64,000 nt of DNA from Flavobacteriales bacterium (GCA_947463125.1 CANHQZ010000001.1:1-64000); one strand, 5' to 3'; numbered from the stretch's first letter, positions 13,369 through 22,455 are shown. The notes: generated by a model not told the origin, from the sequence alone. Program-made: numbers and translations.

Positions 13369-15825
13369 TCAGGCGGGATCAACATCAAAATCTATCCAAA
13401 CCCCTTTAAAATCAGCCATGGCAGTGAGTTTCTGCGAAGCATTCCACAAAAGCGTTTTCACTTTTGCCGGATCATCTTTCTTTTTATCCAGCTTTACCAT
13501 CAGTTGCTGTAGGTAATAATTGCGCACCCTGGTGACTGGTGGCTCCTGGGGGCCCAGCATTCGTTCCTTGAGCGTACTTTTCAGTATTTGCGCATAGTAT
13601 TTGGAAGCTTCTTCTGATTTGCGGGCGTCTTTGTGTTTGACGGTTATTTTTATGATGCGTGAAAATGGCGGATACTGGAATTGCTTACGCAACTCAATTT
13701 CCTGCTCTGCCAGCCCCGTGTAGTCATCATTCAGCACAGCCTGCAAAACAGGGTGTGCCGTTTGGCGCGACTGAATCATCACTTGTCCTTGTTTACTACC
13801 CCTGCCCGATCGGCCTGCTACCTGAAATAACTGCTGAAAGGCACGCTCATGGGTTCTGAAATCGGGAATATTCAACAGAATATCTGCATCCGGCACAGCC
13901 ACCAAACCCACGTTTTGAAAATCGAGGCCTTTGCTTAGCAGTTGCGTTCCTACCAGAATATCAATTTCACCGTTCGCAAATCCATTCAGCACCCTTTGAA
14001 AGTCACTGCGCTTGCGCATGCTTTCCTGATCGAGGCGGGCAATTTTCGCTGCCGGAAAGACCAGCGATAATTCCTCTGCGATTCGCTCAGTGCCAAAGCC
14101 TTTCATGGAAACGGCAGTACTGCCACAGGCAGGGCAAATCTGCATGGGCGGTTGGGTATGCGCACAGTAACCACAGCGCTGCTGTCCGTTACTTTTATAA
14201 TAGGTAAGTGTAATGTCGCAATTGACGCAGTGAGGCGTGTATCCGCAGATATCACAATGTATATAAGGCACAAATCCTTTCCTGTTCTGATATACAATTA
14301 CCTGGCTCTTTGTATCCAGGCAATTGCCTATGGCTTCCAGCATATGGGCATGAAAAGGCCCCTTGGGTTTGTTTTTCTTACCGGATTCAGTCGTATTTAC
14401 CAGTAAAATCTGAGGTGCCGGTGTTTGAATAAATCGTTTATTCAAGGTAATTTTCTCCCAACGGCCTTCTGTGCATAGATTCCATAATTCGTAGGATGGG
14501 GTTGCGCTGCCAGCCAAAACATGGCAGCCATGCATATTAGCCAGTTGAATGGCAGCATCGCGGCCGTGATAGTGCGGTCTTTTGTCAAACTGCTTAAAGC
14601 TGTTTTCATGCTCCTCGTCAATGACCACCACACCCAGATTTGAGAATGGGGCAAACAATGCAGAGCGTGCACCTACGATAAACCTTACTTCTCCTTTGAG
14701 CACCTTTTCATACAATTCCGTGCGTTCATGGCCGCTGTAGTAATTGTGCCATACGCCCATTTCGTTACCGAAATAGTGTTCAAGCCGCGATACCAGTTGT
14801 TCTGTAAGTGCCACCTCGGGAATGAGAAGCAAAGCCTGTTTTCCTTCAGAAAGGGCCTTTTTTATCTGCTGTATATATAAATACGTTTTGCCGCTGCCTG
14901 TTACACCATACAGCAACACGTTCTTTCCGGAGGAAAAAGCAGCATGGATTTGACTGTCGGCCGCAGTTTGTTCAGGCGTTAGTTCCAGTTCATCGGGTTC
15001 AGAGACCAGCCTTTTCAGCCTGTCTACCTGCCTTCTTTCCTGAAGGAGTAACCCTTTCTGCACCAGCGTTTTTATGTGTGCAGCATCAATTCCATGCTTT
15101 TCCGTCAGTTCCTTTTTTGGAAACGAGCCTTTACCCATACCCAGCACAGCCATGATGGCATCAGCTTGCCGTGGCGCCCGTTTTTCCAGATGGTTGAGGG
15201 TTTCTGTGGCAAACACAGCATCATTCCATTGGTGAGACAGAGAAATTATGTCTTCCCACTTGGGCTTGTATCGTTCTGAGATTTCCTCCTTGAGTACGGC
15301 AATGCCTTTCAGATACAAGCTTTTAATCTGCCGCATGCCGCTTTTTTGCCCCAGCAGCTCAGCAACCGCATCGGTTTTCAATTCCTTTTTCTGCAACAGG
15401 GCGTTGTAAATCAGCGTTTCCTTTTCGTCCAGTTCGGGCACATTTTCCGGATTATACTCCGGATGTAAAACGAGCAAACTCTCGCTTTGCAGCCTAAAAC
15501 CCGCAGGCAGCGCTGCCGCCATAACTTCACCGGGGTGACACATATAATACGATGCAACCCACTGCCAGAACTTCAACTGTAATGGCAGCACAATGGGCTC
15601 ATCTTCCATTATTTCCAGCAAATAACTGGCATTATACAATGCGGGTGGCTCTTCTGTGAAATTGAGTATGATGCCTGAATACACCTTTCTGGCTCCAAAC
15701 TGCACAACAACGCGCTGTCCGGCCTGCAGAAATTCATTCCATTCGTGCGGAACCCTGTATGTATATGCCTTTGGCACAGGCAAAGGCAACAAGACTTCAG
15801 CAAAAAGGGTTATCCGTTCAGACAC
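13369..15825 (-). CDS. priA: primosomal protein N' (replication restart helicase)
   Basis: An 818-aa PriA helicase. Order: N-terminal 3'-DNA-binding domain (LPLPVPKAYTYRVP), winged helix, helicase with Walker A YGVTGSGKTYLY and DEAH-box variant VVVIDEEHENSF, a zinc region with paired cysteines (CDICGY, CVNC, CGYC, CPACGS), then the motif QVAGRSGRG and a C-terminal domain. It restarts stalled replication forks. The frame extends back to TTG 15864, but GTG 15825 starts the conserved VSERITLFAEVLLP region and has TATCTTCG exactly 4 nt upstream, so I use it. It follows the UbiA-like gene on the same strand, but this internal promoter may separate it from the mevalonate operon. Confidence 0.95.
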   Translation of the reverse strand: MSERITLFAEVLLPLPVPKAYTYRVPHEWNEFLQAGQRVVVQFGARKVYSGIILNFTEEPPALYNASYLLEIMEDEPIVLPLQLKFWQWVASYYMCHPGEVMAAALPAGFRLQSESLLVLHPEYNPENVPELDEKETLIYNALLQKKELKTDAVAELLGQKSGMRQIKSLYLKGIAVLKEEISERYKPKWEDIISLSHQWNDAVFATETLNHLEKRAPRQADAIMAVLGMGKGSFPKKELTEKHGIDAAHIKTLVQKGLLLQERRQVDRLKRLVSEPDELELTPEQTAADSQIHAAFSSGKNVLLYGVTGSGKTYLYIQQIKKALSEGKQALLLIPEVALTEQLVSRLEHYFGNEMGVWHNYYSGHERTELYEKVLKGEVRFIVGARSALFAPFSNLGVVVIDEEHENSFKQFDKRPHYHGRDAAIQLANMHGCHVLAGSATPSYELWNLCTEGRWEKITLNKRFIQTPAPQILLVNTTESGKKNKPKGPFHAHMLEAIGNCLDTKSQVIVYQNRKGFVPYIHCDICGYTPHCVNCDITLTYYKSNGQQRCGYCAHTQPPMQICPACGSTAVSMKGFGTERIAEELSLVFPAAKIARLDQESMRKRSDFQRVLNGFANGEIDILVGTQLLSKGLDFQNVGLVAVPDADILLNIPDFRTHERAFQQLFQVAGRSGRGSKQGQVMIQSRQTAHPVLQAVLNDDYTGLAEQEIELRKQFQYPPFSRIIKITVKHKDARKSEEASKYYAQILKSTLKERMLGPQEPPVTRVRNYYLQQLMVKLDKKKDDPAKVKTLLWNASQKLTAMADFKGVWIDFDVDPA

Positions 15826-15829
15826 AGTG

Positions 15830-15837
15830 CGAAGATA
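15830..15837 (-). promoter_or_regulatory. -7 element of priA
   Basis: TATCTTCG (15837 to 15830), then CACT, then the GTG start: one mismatch from TAnnTTTG with a 4-nt spacer. It lies in the short gap after the UbiA-like gene. Confidence 0.4.
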
Positions 15838-15864
15838 AACCGCAGCTACGCTGTTTAAAAACAA

Positions 15865-16761
15865 TTACATCCACACCACCACTACCGGCGAGAGCAGATG
15901 AATAACAATACCTGCTTTTAATATTGCATCAGCCGAGTGCAGTGACTGGCTTCCGGAAGTACTGCCCACAATAGCACTCACGAGAAAAGAAAGACCGGCG
16001 GAAATTAAACTTACCATGCTATAAAAACCCATTCCATGGTTAAAATTGGCATTGCCTAAAAACCAAAGGCTCAGCAGCAGCACATTCACTGCAAACAGCC
16101 ATTTTCGGGCAAAACCGGCACCCGTAATTACAACCATGGTGGTGTAGCCAAAAATGATATTTCCTTTATTTCCCTGCAAATCCTTAATAACTTCTCTCGT
16201 GAATGCGAGCATAAAAAGGCTACCCAGGTATAGCAATAAACCGGCATTCATTTCCCCAAAATGCAGCCAGACAGAAAAGAGCGGGGCCATGGCAAGCAGG
16301 GAGGCTGAAACCTCGCGGATGAAAGGAATTTTTTGAAGCTTATGACTGTAAAACCAGGCAGTAAATACAAAAACAGCCATGAACATAAACACTTTCAAGG
16401 AAGCCAGTAATGCCAGCAATACGGCAAAAACACTGAAAGCGACATAGGTATTCAACACATACTCCTGTCCTATCAGCCGATAGAGTGTGGCAAATTTTGA
16501 GCGGTTCACCAGATCTTTGTCGGCATCATAAAACACATTGATCAAAAAAGCACCGGCCACCGTAAATGCATTTGCCAGCACAATGAGATGGAGCTTTCTG
16601 TCCCACAAAACCTTCTCAAATTCGCGGTTTTCGCCAAAAATAAAAAATGCGAGAATATACTGTGCTGCTGTAAGCAACAACACATTATACCAACGCACTG
16701 CGCCAAGCAGCAGGGTTAGCTTAATCCATTTTTTCCGGCTTAGGCCGGTCATGCTGTTCAA
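15865..16761 (-). CDS. UbiA-like prenyltransferase (geranylgeranylglycerol-phosphate GGTase-like)
   Basis: A 298-aa UbiA-family membrane protein with seven to nine hydrophobic segments. The first Asp-rich motif is intact (INVFYDADKDLVNR, N-x3-D-x3-D). The second, normally of the form KDxEDxxGD, reads KDLQGNKGN, so the E and both later D are Q, G and N. The family moves prenyl groups onto an acceptor in the membrane using Mg2+ bound by both motifs. Related Bacteroidota genes are often annotated as geranylgeranylglycerol-phosphate geranylgeranyltransferase. Its ATG overlaps the mvk stop by 4 nt (ATGA), so it is the last gene of the mevalonate operon. Whether it is active is uncertain. Confidence 0.8.
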   Translation of the reverse strand: MNSMTGLSRKKWIKLTLLLGAVRWYNVLLLTAAQYILAFFIFGENREFEKVLWDRKLHLIVLANAFTVAGAFLINVFYDADKDLVNRSKFATLYRLIGQEYVLNTYVAFSVFAVLLALLASLKVFMFMAVFVFTAWFYSHKLQKIPFIREVSASLLAMAPLFSVWLHFGEMNAGLLLYLGSLFMLAFTREVIKDLQGNKGNIIFGYTTMVVITGAGFARKWLFAVNVLLLSLWFLGNANFNHGMGFYSMVSLISAGLSFLVSAIVGSTSGSQSLHSADAILKAGIVIHLLSPVVVVWM

Positions 16762-17696
16762 AATTGATGAATGACCTGCAATTTATGCCCTTTTAGCAAA
16801 ACTTTTGCTTTTTCAAGGTCTTCGGTAAACCCAAGCACAAATCCACCGCCGCCACTACCGCATAGCTTGAGATAATAGGCATTGGTTTCAATGCCTTTCC
16901 TCCACAGAGCTTCAAAACGGTCGGGAATCATAGGCCTGAAGTTCTCCAGAAAAAGAGAAGACAGTTCTTTCAGGTTATCAAAAAGCGGGCGAGTATCGCC
17001 CTTCAGGAATGCTTTTACGCATTCGTCATTGTATTTTTTTAGTTGGGTTCTTACCAGGTTTCTAAATCCATCATCCTTCAGTTTTTGCAGAAAGAGTGAA
17101 ACCATGCCCTGGGTTTTACCCGGAGAACCACTGTCCATAAGGAAGATGGCACCCCTTCCTTTTGCGTTTTCATCGGGGATTGCCACTGCACCGAGTTCTG
17201 TTTTGCCTTTTACCAGAATGGGTAAATTCAGATAACAGATCAGCGGATCCAGTCCCGAACTTTTTCCATGGAAATAGCTTTCCATAGAGGATAAAATCTG
17301 TTTCAGACGCAGCAAGTCATCGTTTTCGGCAACCGCATCGGGATTGATCGGATTGATGGCATAGGTATCGTATATGGCGGCTACAAGAGCACCACTGCTT
17401 CCTACGCCAAATCCCTGGGGGATGCTGCTGTCAAAATACAGGCCACAGGCAATATCACTGCGCAGTTTATCGAGTTTTAGAAACGATGTAAGCTCGTTTT
17501 CCGGATTAGCCAGATATTCACTGTAATGCTGCAAACTGCGGTTGCTTTCCAGCTGCGCATCGGTCATTTCCTCTCCGGCCATTAGCAGTTTGCCTTTGTA
17601 GAAATGATAAGGAATACTCAGACCCATGGCATTTTCAATGATGCCGTACTCCCCAAACAAGAGAATCTTTGAATAGTAGAGTGTGTCTTTCAGCAT
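16758..17696 (-). CDS. mvk: mevalonate kinase (GHMP kinase)
   Basis: A 312-aa GHMP kinase that phosphorylates mevalonate. Motif 1 is SKILLFGEYGII near residue 10, motif 2 (ATP loop) is PQGFGVGSSGALVAA, and motif 3 is KLCGSGGGGFVLGF near the end. The start ATG 17696 lies 2 nt after the mvaD stop; a longer frame to 17759 would overlap mvaD and adds a cysteine-rich tail of no family likeness. It is in the mevalonate operon between mvaD and the UbiA-like gene. Alternative GHMP specificities are possible in principle, but the context favours mevalonate. Confidence 0.85.
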   Translation of the reverse strand: MLKDTLYYSKILLFGEYGIIENAMGLSIPYHFYKGKLLMAGEEMTDAQLESNRSLQHYSEYLANPENELTSFLKLDKLRSDIACGLYFDSSIPQGFGVGSSGALVAAIYDTYAINPINPDAVAENDDLLRLKQILSSMESYFHGKSSGLDPLICYLNLPILVKGKTELGAVAIPDENAKGRGAIFLMDSGSPGKTQGMVSLFLQKLKDDGFRNLVRTQLKKYNDECVKAFLKGDTRPLFDNLKELSSLFLENFRPMIPDRFEALWRKGIETNAYYLKLCGSGGGGFVLGFTEDLEKAKVLLKGHKLQVIHQF

Positions 17697-17698
17697 TT

Positions 17699-18727
17699 TC
17701 AGGGTATTCGAACAGGGGCAGAACCGATTGCACTGCAAAAGTACTGCCCGTTCTGACAATAAACTAACAAATCGCTGTCAATAAAGTTTTTAACCTGTTG
17801 ATAATGAGCTTCCGGAAACAACAGATGTACGTTGGCTCCCGCATCGAGCGTAAACATGAGCGGCACCCCAGTTTGCCTGCGAAACGCCCACACGGCTTCT
17901 ATTACAGACAATGTGGCCGGGCGCATCAGGATAAAATAGGGATTGCTCAGCATCATCATGGCGTGCAACTGCAGTGCTTCCTGCTCAACAATACGGATGA
18001 AATCCGTCATATCTCCGGTTTCCAGGGCTGTGCATAACTCGGACAGATGAAGGGTCGCCTCCGAATAACGAGCCGCCGCATAAGGATTGCCATTCAACAA
18101 ACTATGTCCTACTGTACTGCTTACCGATTTTTCTCCCGCATCCACAATCAGAACGGCATCCATCATGTGGCTAAAAACCGGATGAACCTCCGATTTCAGC
18201 GGAATGGCGTATTCATCCGTACTACCGGCAATTGCGTCATGGCGTCCCCATATTCCGGGTGCTTCGTACATGCTTCTGCAAGCACTGCCACTTCCCAATC
18301 GGGCTGTTTTGCTAATTTTTTCAACACCAACCGGCTTGCCTGTATGCAATTCCTCAAGTTCGGCCAGGCAACAAGCCAAGGCACCAAACCCTGAAGCACT
18401 GCTGGCAATTCCGGTTCCGTGGGGAAAGTTATTGGAAGTATTGATTTGTATACGATAGGCACTTAAAATGGAATACTCGTTCCATATACGTTCAAAAAAA
18501 TCAGTCAGTTTGGGAATAAAGGAGGGTTTGGGGTTACCCTCAAACAAAAAATCAAATTCAGGCTTGCCGGAAGTATTAGGACAAACAGTGGAAATGGTGG
18601 TTTCCGTATAGAGGTCTTTCAGGGTAAAACTAATGCTGGGATTGGCCGGCAATTGAATACCACCGGATTTTTTACCCCAGTATTTTACCAAGGCAATATT
18701 GGATGAACAACGATAGGTGGATTTCAC
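17699..18727 (-). CDS. mvaD: diphosphomevalonate decarboxylase
   Basis: A 342-aa enzyme making isopentenyl diphosphate from mevalonate diphosphate with ATP. Signatures are NIALVKYWGK near residue 9, LPANPSISFTL near 27, the ATP loop FPHGTGIASSASGFGA, and RLGSGSACRSMY with the catalytic-region serines and arginine. MFTLDAGANVHLLFP near the end is also typical. Length is normal for the family. It lies 22 bp downstream of the GYDIA kinase and 2 bp upstream of mvk. Confidence 0.95.
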   Translation of the reverse strand: MKSTYRCSSNIALVKYWGKKSGGIQLPANPSISFTLKDLYTETTISTVCPNTSGKPEFDFLFEGNPKPSFIPKLTDFFERIWNEYSILSAYRIQINTSNNFPHGTGIASSASGFGALACCLAELEELHTGKPVGVEKISKTARLGSGSACRSMYEAPGIWGRHDAIAGSTDEYAIPLKSEVHPVFSHMMDAVLIVDAGEKSVSSTVGHSLLNGNPYAAARYSEATLHLSELCTALETGDMTDFIRIVEQEALQLHAMMMLSNPYFILMRPATLSVIEAVWAFRRQTGVPLMFTLDAGANVHLLFPEAHYQQVKNFIDSDLLVYCQNGQYFCSAIGSAPVRIP

Positions 18728-18749
18728 TTGTTTTTCTCGTTTATTTTCA

Positions 18750-19679
18750 CTATATTGATACTACAAACTCGTTCCATGAGAAGAGTTCCATGTTTTCAAA
18801 TGCAATTTCGTTGGCTTGTAAAAAAGTCAGGTTGATCAGCAACACATCTCCGCCCCAGGCACCCAGGTATTTGCAAAGCCCGCCTTTAACCGGCCATAAA
18901 CCCAGGGTTTCATAAGGACGTGGCAAATCAAGGCGTTGAGAAAGCAAGGCCTGCCACATTTCCAGCATGGCCTCCAGCATGGGCAGGCTTCGGGGTGATT
19001 TGATAGCCTGTATGCATGCATTCATTTGCTGAAGCAAGGCCACATCACTGCTTATTTTATCCAGTTGGGCTTTTACTCCCGCGAGAGAATCCCGGCTGTT
19101 TTGTTTCTCGCCGGGAAATGCCAGGTACCAGTCGTGGGTAAAATCAGGGGGCAATTGCCATGATGACCAGTTGGGTTCGTTGTTTTCCAACCAATACACC
19201 AGCGGACGTCCCAGATTTCCGACCGCCACATCGTAGCCGCTACCACCAAAAGCCCGCTCCTGAAGTAAATGCGCGTTTACACCACTCCATTTGGCGAGGT
19301 TGCACACCAGCGTACTGCTGCTGCCGAGCCCGAAAGAACGGTTGAATTCACACTCCGTTTCGATCCGGATGTTTTTATGCAGAAACAGCTCCGGTTTTTG
19401 CTCTTTAATGCAAAACAGCAAACGAAGCAGGGTATCGGAATACGTTTCGGAGGTTGTTTCCGAAACATGCATGATATCGGTATCTACGCGGCATTCAAAC
19501 CAGACACCGCCATCGGCGTCCTTACTTTGCCAAACCAGCTTTGAAACCCCTTTTGCAGGCATTTCCCACACATGCTGCCACTGCCCTGCACGAACAGGCA
19601 ACGCCAGGGCTTCCACACCGCACATAACGGCATATTCGCCTGCCAGCAAGACTTTTCCGTGGGAAAAAAAGGATTTCAA
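18750..19679 (-). CDS. GYDIA-family GHMP kinase, candidate phosphomevalonate kinase
   Basis: A 309-aa GHMP-superfamily protein. It has HGKVLLAGEYAVM at the N-terminus, the ATP loop RSFGLGSSSTLVCN, and GGSGYDVAVG, which gives the GYDIA family its name. Family specificity is not established to my knowledge. In this operon it is the only unassigned kinase between mevalonate kinase and the decarboxylase, so it probably phosphorylates mevalonate 5-phosphate. That is inference from pathway logic. It starts 3 bp after the mvaA stop and ends 22 bp before mvaD. Confidence 0.8.
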   Translation of the reverse strand: MKSFFSHGKVLLAGEYAVMCGVEALALPVRAGQWQHVWEMPAKGVSKLVWQSKDADGGVWFECRVDTDIMHVSETTSETYSDTLLRLLFCIKEQKPELFLHKNIRIETECEFNRSFGLGSSSTLVCNLAKWSGVNAHLLQERAFGGSGYDVAVGNLGRPLVYWLENNEPNWSSWQLPPDFTHDWYLAFPGEKQNSRDSLAGVKAQLDKISSDVALLQQMNACIQAIKSPRSLPMLEAMLEMWQALLSQRLDLPRPYETLGLWPVKGGLCKYLGAWGGDVLLINLTFLQANEIAFENMELFSWNEFVVSI

Positions 19680-19682
19680 TGG

Positions 19683-21026
19683 TTATTTGGATTGGGCGGC
19701 GACGCCGCGGATACTGCAAAACACCCTTACTGTCTCAGAATAGCTCACCACGTGATCCTTAAAATACTCCACTATCTGTGCTTTTTCCTCTTCCGTCGCT
19801 TCCAGCTGGTTGAGAATATTGAGCAGGTGCATTTTCATATGGCCTTTCTGTATGCCGCTGGTAATAAGGCTTCGCACCGCGCTGAAGTTTTGCGCCAGCC
19901 CGGCGGTTGCTACAATCTGCATGAGTTCAGGTGCCCCGGGATTGCCCAGAATCTCATGGGCAAATTTCACCATGGGATGCAGGTTGGTAATGCCGCCCAC
20001 CGTACCCAGTGAAAGCGGAATTTCCAGAGAAAACACAAAGTGGTTGTCTTTTATTTCGGCATGCGTAAGACTGCGATAGCTTCCGGTTCTTGATGCATAA
20101 GCATGGGCGCAGGCTTCCACGGCTCTGAAATCATTTCCTGTAGCAAGCACCACAGCATCGATACCGTTCATGATCCCTTTGTTGTGCGTAACTGCGCGGT
20201 AAGGCTCAATTTCAGCGATGCGAATGGCACGGCAGAACTTTTCGGCAAATTCCATATTGCCAATTCCGCTGCCTTCGTTGATTTCTTCTATCGGGCATGA
20301 AACTTCAGCCCTCACAATACATTCGGGTGTATAATTGCTGAGGATACTCATCACAATTTGCACCTGTCTGTGTTCCGGTGTAAGGTTTTGGGCTTCCGCT
20401 ATTTCTGTTTGCAGGGTTTTGGCAAAATTCTCCAGGCAGGAATTGATAAAATTTGCTCCCATGCTGTCGCAGGTTTCGAAAGTTGCTTCCAGCTGATAAT
20501 AACCGGGTTCCAGTGCCGTTTTGTCGCGAAGCTGAATATCGGTAATACCGCCACCTCTTAGCACCATATTGCGGGTAAGCGGTTCGGCATTGTCAAAGAA
20601 TTTACTTTTTGTATTATTAAAGAATTCCGTAAGCTGTAGAGGTTGGATGCCTTCCCAGATGAAATGCACGTGGCCAATTTTACGGGTACTGATAATCCGG
20701 GTGCGAAAACCTCCCCTGTCCAGCCAGAAGTTGGCCGCTTTGGCTGCTGCAGCCACCACGCTGCTTTCTTCAATGGCCATCGGAAGGGCATACAGCTTTC
20801 CGTTGATCAGAAAATTCGGAGCTACACCAAATGGGAGGTAATAATTGCTGATGGTGTTTTCAATAAATTCATCGTGCAGCTTTTGCACCTCGGCATCGGT
20901 GTGCCAGTAGCCACTGAGCATGGCCTGAGAAAGCTCGGGCCTCTGGCTGTACTGGCTGATCAGCCATTCCAGTTTGGCCGCCTTGCTAAGTTTGCTGAAT
21001 CCTTTTACGGGTTGAATGTTTTTCAT
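19683..21026 (-). CDS. mvaA: hydroxymethylglutaryl-CoA reductase (class II type)
   Basis: A 447-aa HMG-CoA reductase of the bacterial class II (so-called degradative) type, converting HMG-CoA to mevalonate. N-terminal ENTISNYYLPFGVAPNFLIN and the following IEESSVVAAAAKAANFW are characteristic; ATGNDFRAVEACAHAYA and LGTVGGITNLHP are the later catalytic and dinucleotide-binding segments. In this operon it clearly serves biosynthesis. Its ATG overlaps the fni stop by 4 nt, and the GYDIA kinase follows 3 bp downstream. HMG-CoA synthase, the preceding step, is not in the window. Confidence 0.95.
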   Translation of the reverse strand: MKNIQPVKGFSKLSKAAKLEWLISQYSQRPELSQAMLSGYWHTDAEVQKLHDEFIENTISNYYLPFGVAPNFLINGKLYALPMAIEESSVVAAAAKAANFWLDRGGFRTRIISTRKIGHVHFIWEGIQPLQLTEFFNNTKSKFFDNAEPLTRNMVLRGGGITDIQLRDKTALEPGYYQLEATFETCDSMGANFINSCLENFAKTLQTEIAEAQNLTPEHRQVQIVMSILSNYTPECIVRAEVSCPIEEINEGSGIGNMEFAEKFCRAIRIAEIEPYRAVTHNKGIMNGIDAVVLATGNDFRAVEACAHAYASRTGSYRSLTHAEIKDNHFVFSLEIPLSLGTVGGITNLHPMVKFAHEILGNPGAPELMQIVATAGLAQNFSAVRSLITSGIQKGHMKMHLLNILNQLEATEEEKAQIVEYFKDHVVSYSETVRVFCSIRGVAAQSK

Positions 21027-22030
21027 TTTTTAACAGTAAGAAAAGTATAAGCGAGTTCCAGTCCGCGGATTTGATTTTCGGTAAATTCCATCAATTCATC
21101 TTCGCTGCGCATGGCATGTTTCAAGAAGGCCGAAGCCTGCGCATACATGGTTTTCCACGGCATAGACTGCACAAAATAATATCCGTCAAGGAAGTTCTTT
21201 ATGCCGCCTGACACAATAAAAGCGCGGGCATGAACCTTATTTACCGGGTCCTGACACAATTCCTTTGCCCAGCCCAGCATTTCCTGTGCATTGTGCCCCA
21301 GCTGGGCTACAGGAGCAAATTGATCTCGGAAGAACTCATCCCTGCGGAGGTTTTCCAATAAGCTGAAATTGGTACCACCGGAGGCACCAAATTCAATGGC
21401 TTCCAATGGCAAAGCCGCAAGCGCCTGCAGACTTTTGGGTCCAAACCCCTGCCCCACTTCTTTTGCCATGATGGGAAAATCCGCCATATCCAGCAAGCGC
21501 TTGATGGTATCTATGGGAGGATTGGCGATTCTGTCGCCTTCGGGCTGAAGCCATTCCTGCAGCGGATTTACATGCACTATCAGGCCGTCGGCTTCAAGTT
21601 TATGAACGAGATCTCGGATCTTACCAAAATGGTTCAAAGCCAGCATATCTTCCACCTGTGCAATGCCCAGGTTGGCGTACAATGGCTGATCTCCCATGTA
21701 TTTGCGAATGGCAAAATCATGGAAGTAATCGTTGCTTTCCAGCAAAGACCTGCAACTACCCAGCCCCATACCCAGGCCAAAATTTTTACATGCAAGGGCA
21801 AGATTGCGATTAATGTTACCGGCAAGCTGAGCGCCACCGGTCATGCTGCTGATCCAAAGCGGGGCTTTTAGCATTTTACCGGAAACCTGCAACGGTGGAA
21901 TCACTCCCTGAACCGGGTGTGCATGCATCATGGGTTCGTAATAGAAACGGTTATCCACGCCATTCGCCTGTGCTTCAAAAGCCAGCTGAATGTGGTCCGT
22001 CTTGCGTGCGCTTAGATCGTTGTTTTCCAA
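21023..22030 (-). CDS. fni: type 2 isopentenyl-diphosphate delta-isomerase
   Basis: A 335-aa FMN-dependent isomerase interconverting IPP and DMAPP. N-terminal RKTDHIQLAF, the FMN-site ISSMTGGAQLAGNINRN, VHVNPLQEW and EFGASGGTNFS are the family signatures. It is the first gene of the mevalonate operon. The start is TTG 22030; no in-frame ATG exists nearby, and TACCTTTG lies 8 nt upstream, so the leader would be very short. The last 4 bases overlap mvaA. Confidence 0.94.
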   Translation of the reverse strand: MENNDLSARKTDHIQLAFEAQANGVDNRFYYEPMMHAHPVQGVIPPLQVSGKMLKAPLWISSMTGGAQLAGNINRNLALACKNFGLGMGLGSCRSLLESNDYFHDFAIRKYMGDQPLYANLGIAQVEDMLALNHFGKIRDLVHKLEADGLIVHVNPLQEWLQPEGDRIANPPIDTIKRLLDMADFPIMAKEVGQGFGPKSLQALAALPLEAIEFGASGGTNFSLLENLRRDEFFRDQFAPVAQLGHNAQEMLGWAKELCQDPVNKVHARAFIVSGGIKNFLDGYYFVQSMPWKTMYAQASAFLKHAMRSEDELMEFTENQIRGLELAYTFLTVKK

Positions 22031-22038
22031 AATGAATA

Positions 22039-22046
22039 CAAAGGTA
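22039..22046 (-). promoter_or_regulatory. -7 element of the mevalonate operon
   Basis: TACCTTTG (22046 to 22039), a perfect TAnnTTTG, 8 nt before the fni TTG. Confidence 0.5.
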
Positions 22047-22051
22047 ACGAT

Positions 22052-22115
22052 TAGCCGTGTGGAATGTTTGCCTGCTTGTCGTTAAACAAAGGGTTTACAT
22101 CGTTTGCCACGGCTA
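22052..22115. repeat. 8-bp inverted repeat between mazG-like gene and fni
   Basis: TAGCCGTG at 22052-22059 and CACGGCTA at 22108-22115, perfect arms 48 bp apart. The second arm contains the MazG-like stop codon; the first touches the fni promoter. It could fold in RNA reading out of the MazG gene or be a regulator site. Confidence 0.3.
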
Positions 22116-22451
22116 GCCGCTCAGTTTCGGATTGTTTTTGTGCCGCTCAGCATCCCGAACGGTCTTTTTTTGCAGGTTTTTCTCGAAGGCTTCCGTCAGG
22201 TTCACACCGGTTTGGTTGGCCAGGCAAATCAAAACCCAGAGCACATCCGCCATTTCATCCGCCAGCCCTTTTTCCATATCTGTTTTTTTGAAACTCTGAT
22301 CGCCGTAGGTGCGCGCCATGATGCGGGCCAGCTCTCCCACTTCTTCGGTCAAAATAGCCATATTTGTCAGTTCTGAAAAGTAACGGACACCCACGGTTTT
22401 AATCCAGGTATCTACCTGCTGCTGCGCCTGAGAAAGGGTTATTTCCTGCAT
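22113..22451 (-). CDS. MazG-like nucleotide pyrophosphohydrolase
   Basis: A 112-aa all-alpha NTP pyrophosphohydrolase. The metal-binding pattern is LTEEVGELARI (EExxE) and DEMADVLWVL (ExxD). Such single-domain enzymes hydrolyse (d)NTPs to monophosphate plus PPi, cleaning nucleotide pools in the cytoplasm. The ATG at 22451 lies 4 nt behind TAAGTTTG, a perfect -7 element, so a leaderless mRNA is likely. It is divergent from the GNAT gene with only 40 bp between starts, and lies upstream of fni on the same strand. Confidence 0.9.
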   Translation of the reverse strand: MQEITLSQAQQQVDTWIKTVGVRYFSELTNMAILTEEVGELARIMARTYGDQSFKKTDMEKGLADEMADVLWVLICLANQTGVNLTEAFEKNLQKKTVRDAERHKNNPKLSG

Positions 22452-22455
22452 ATTG

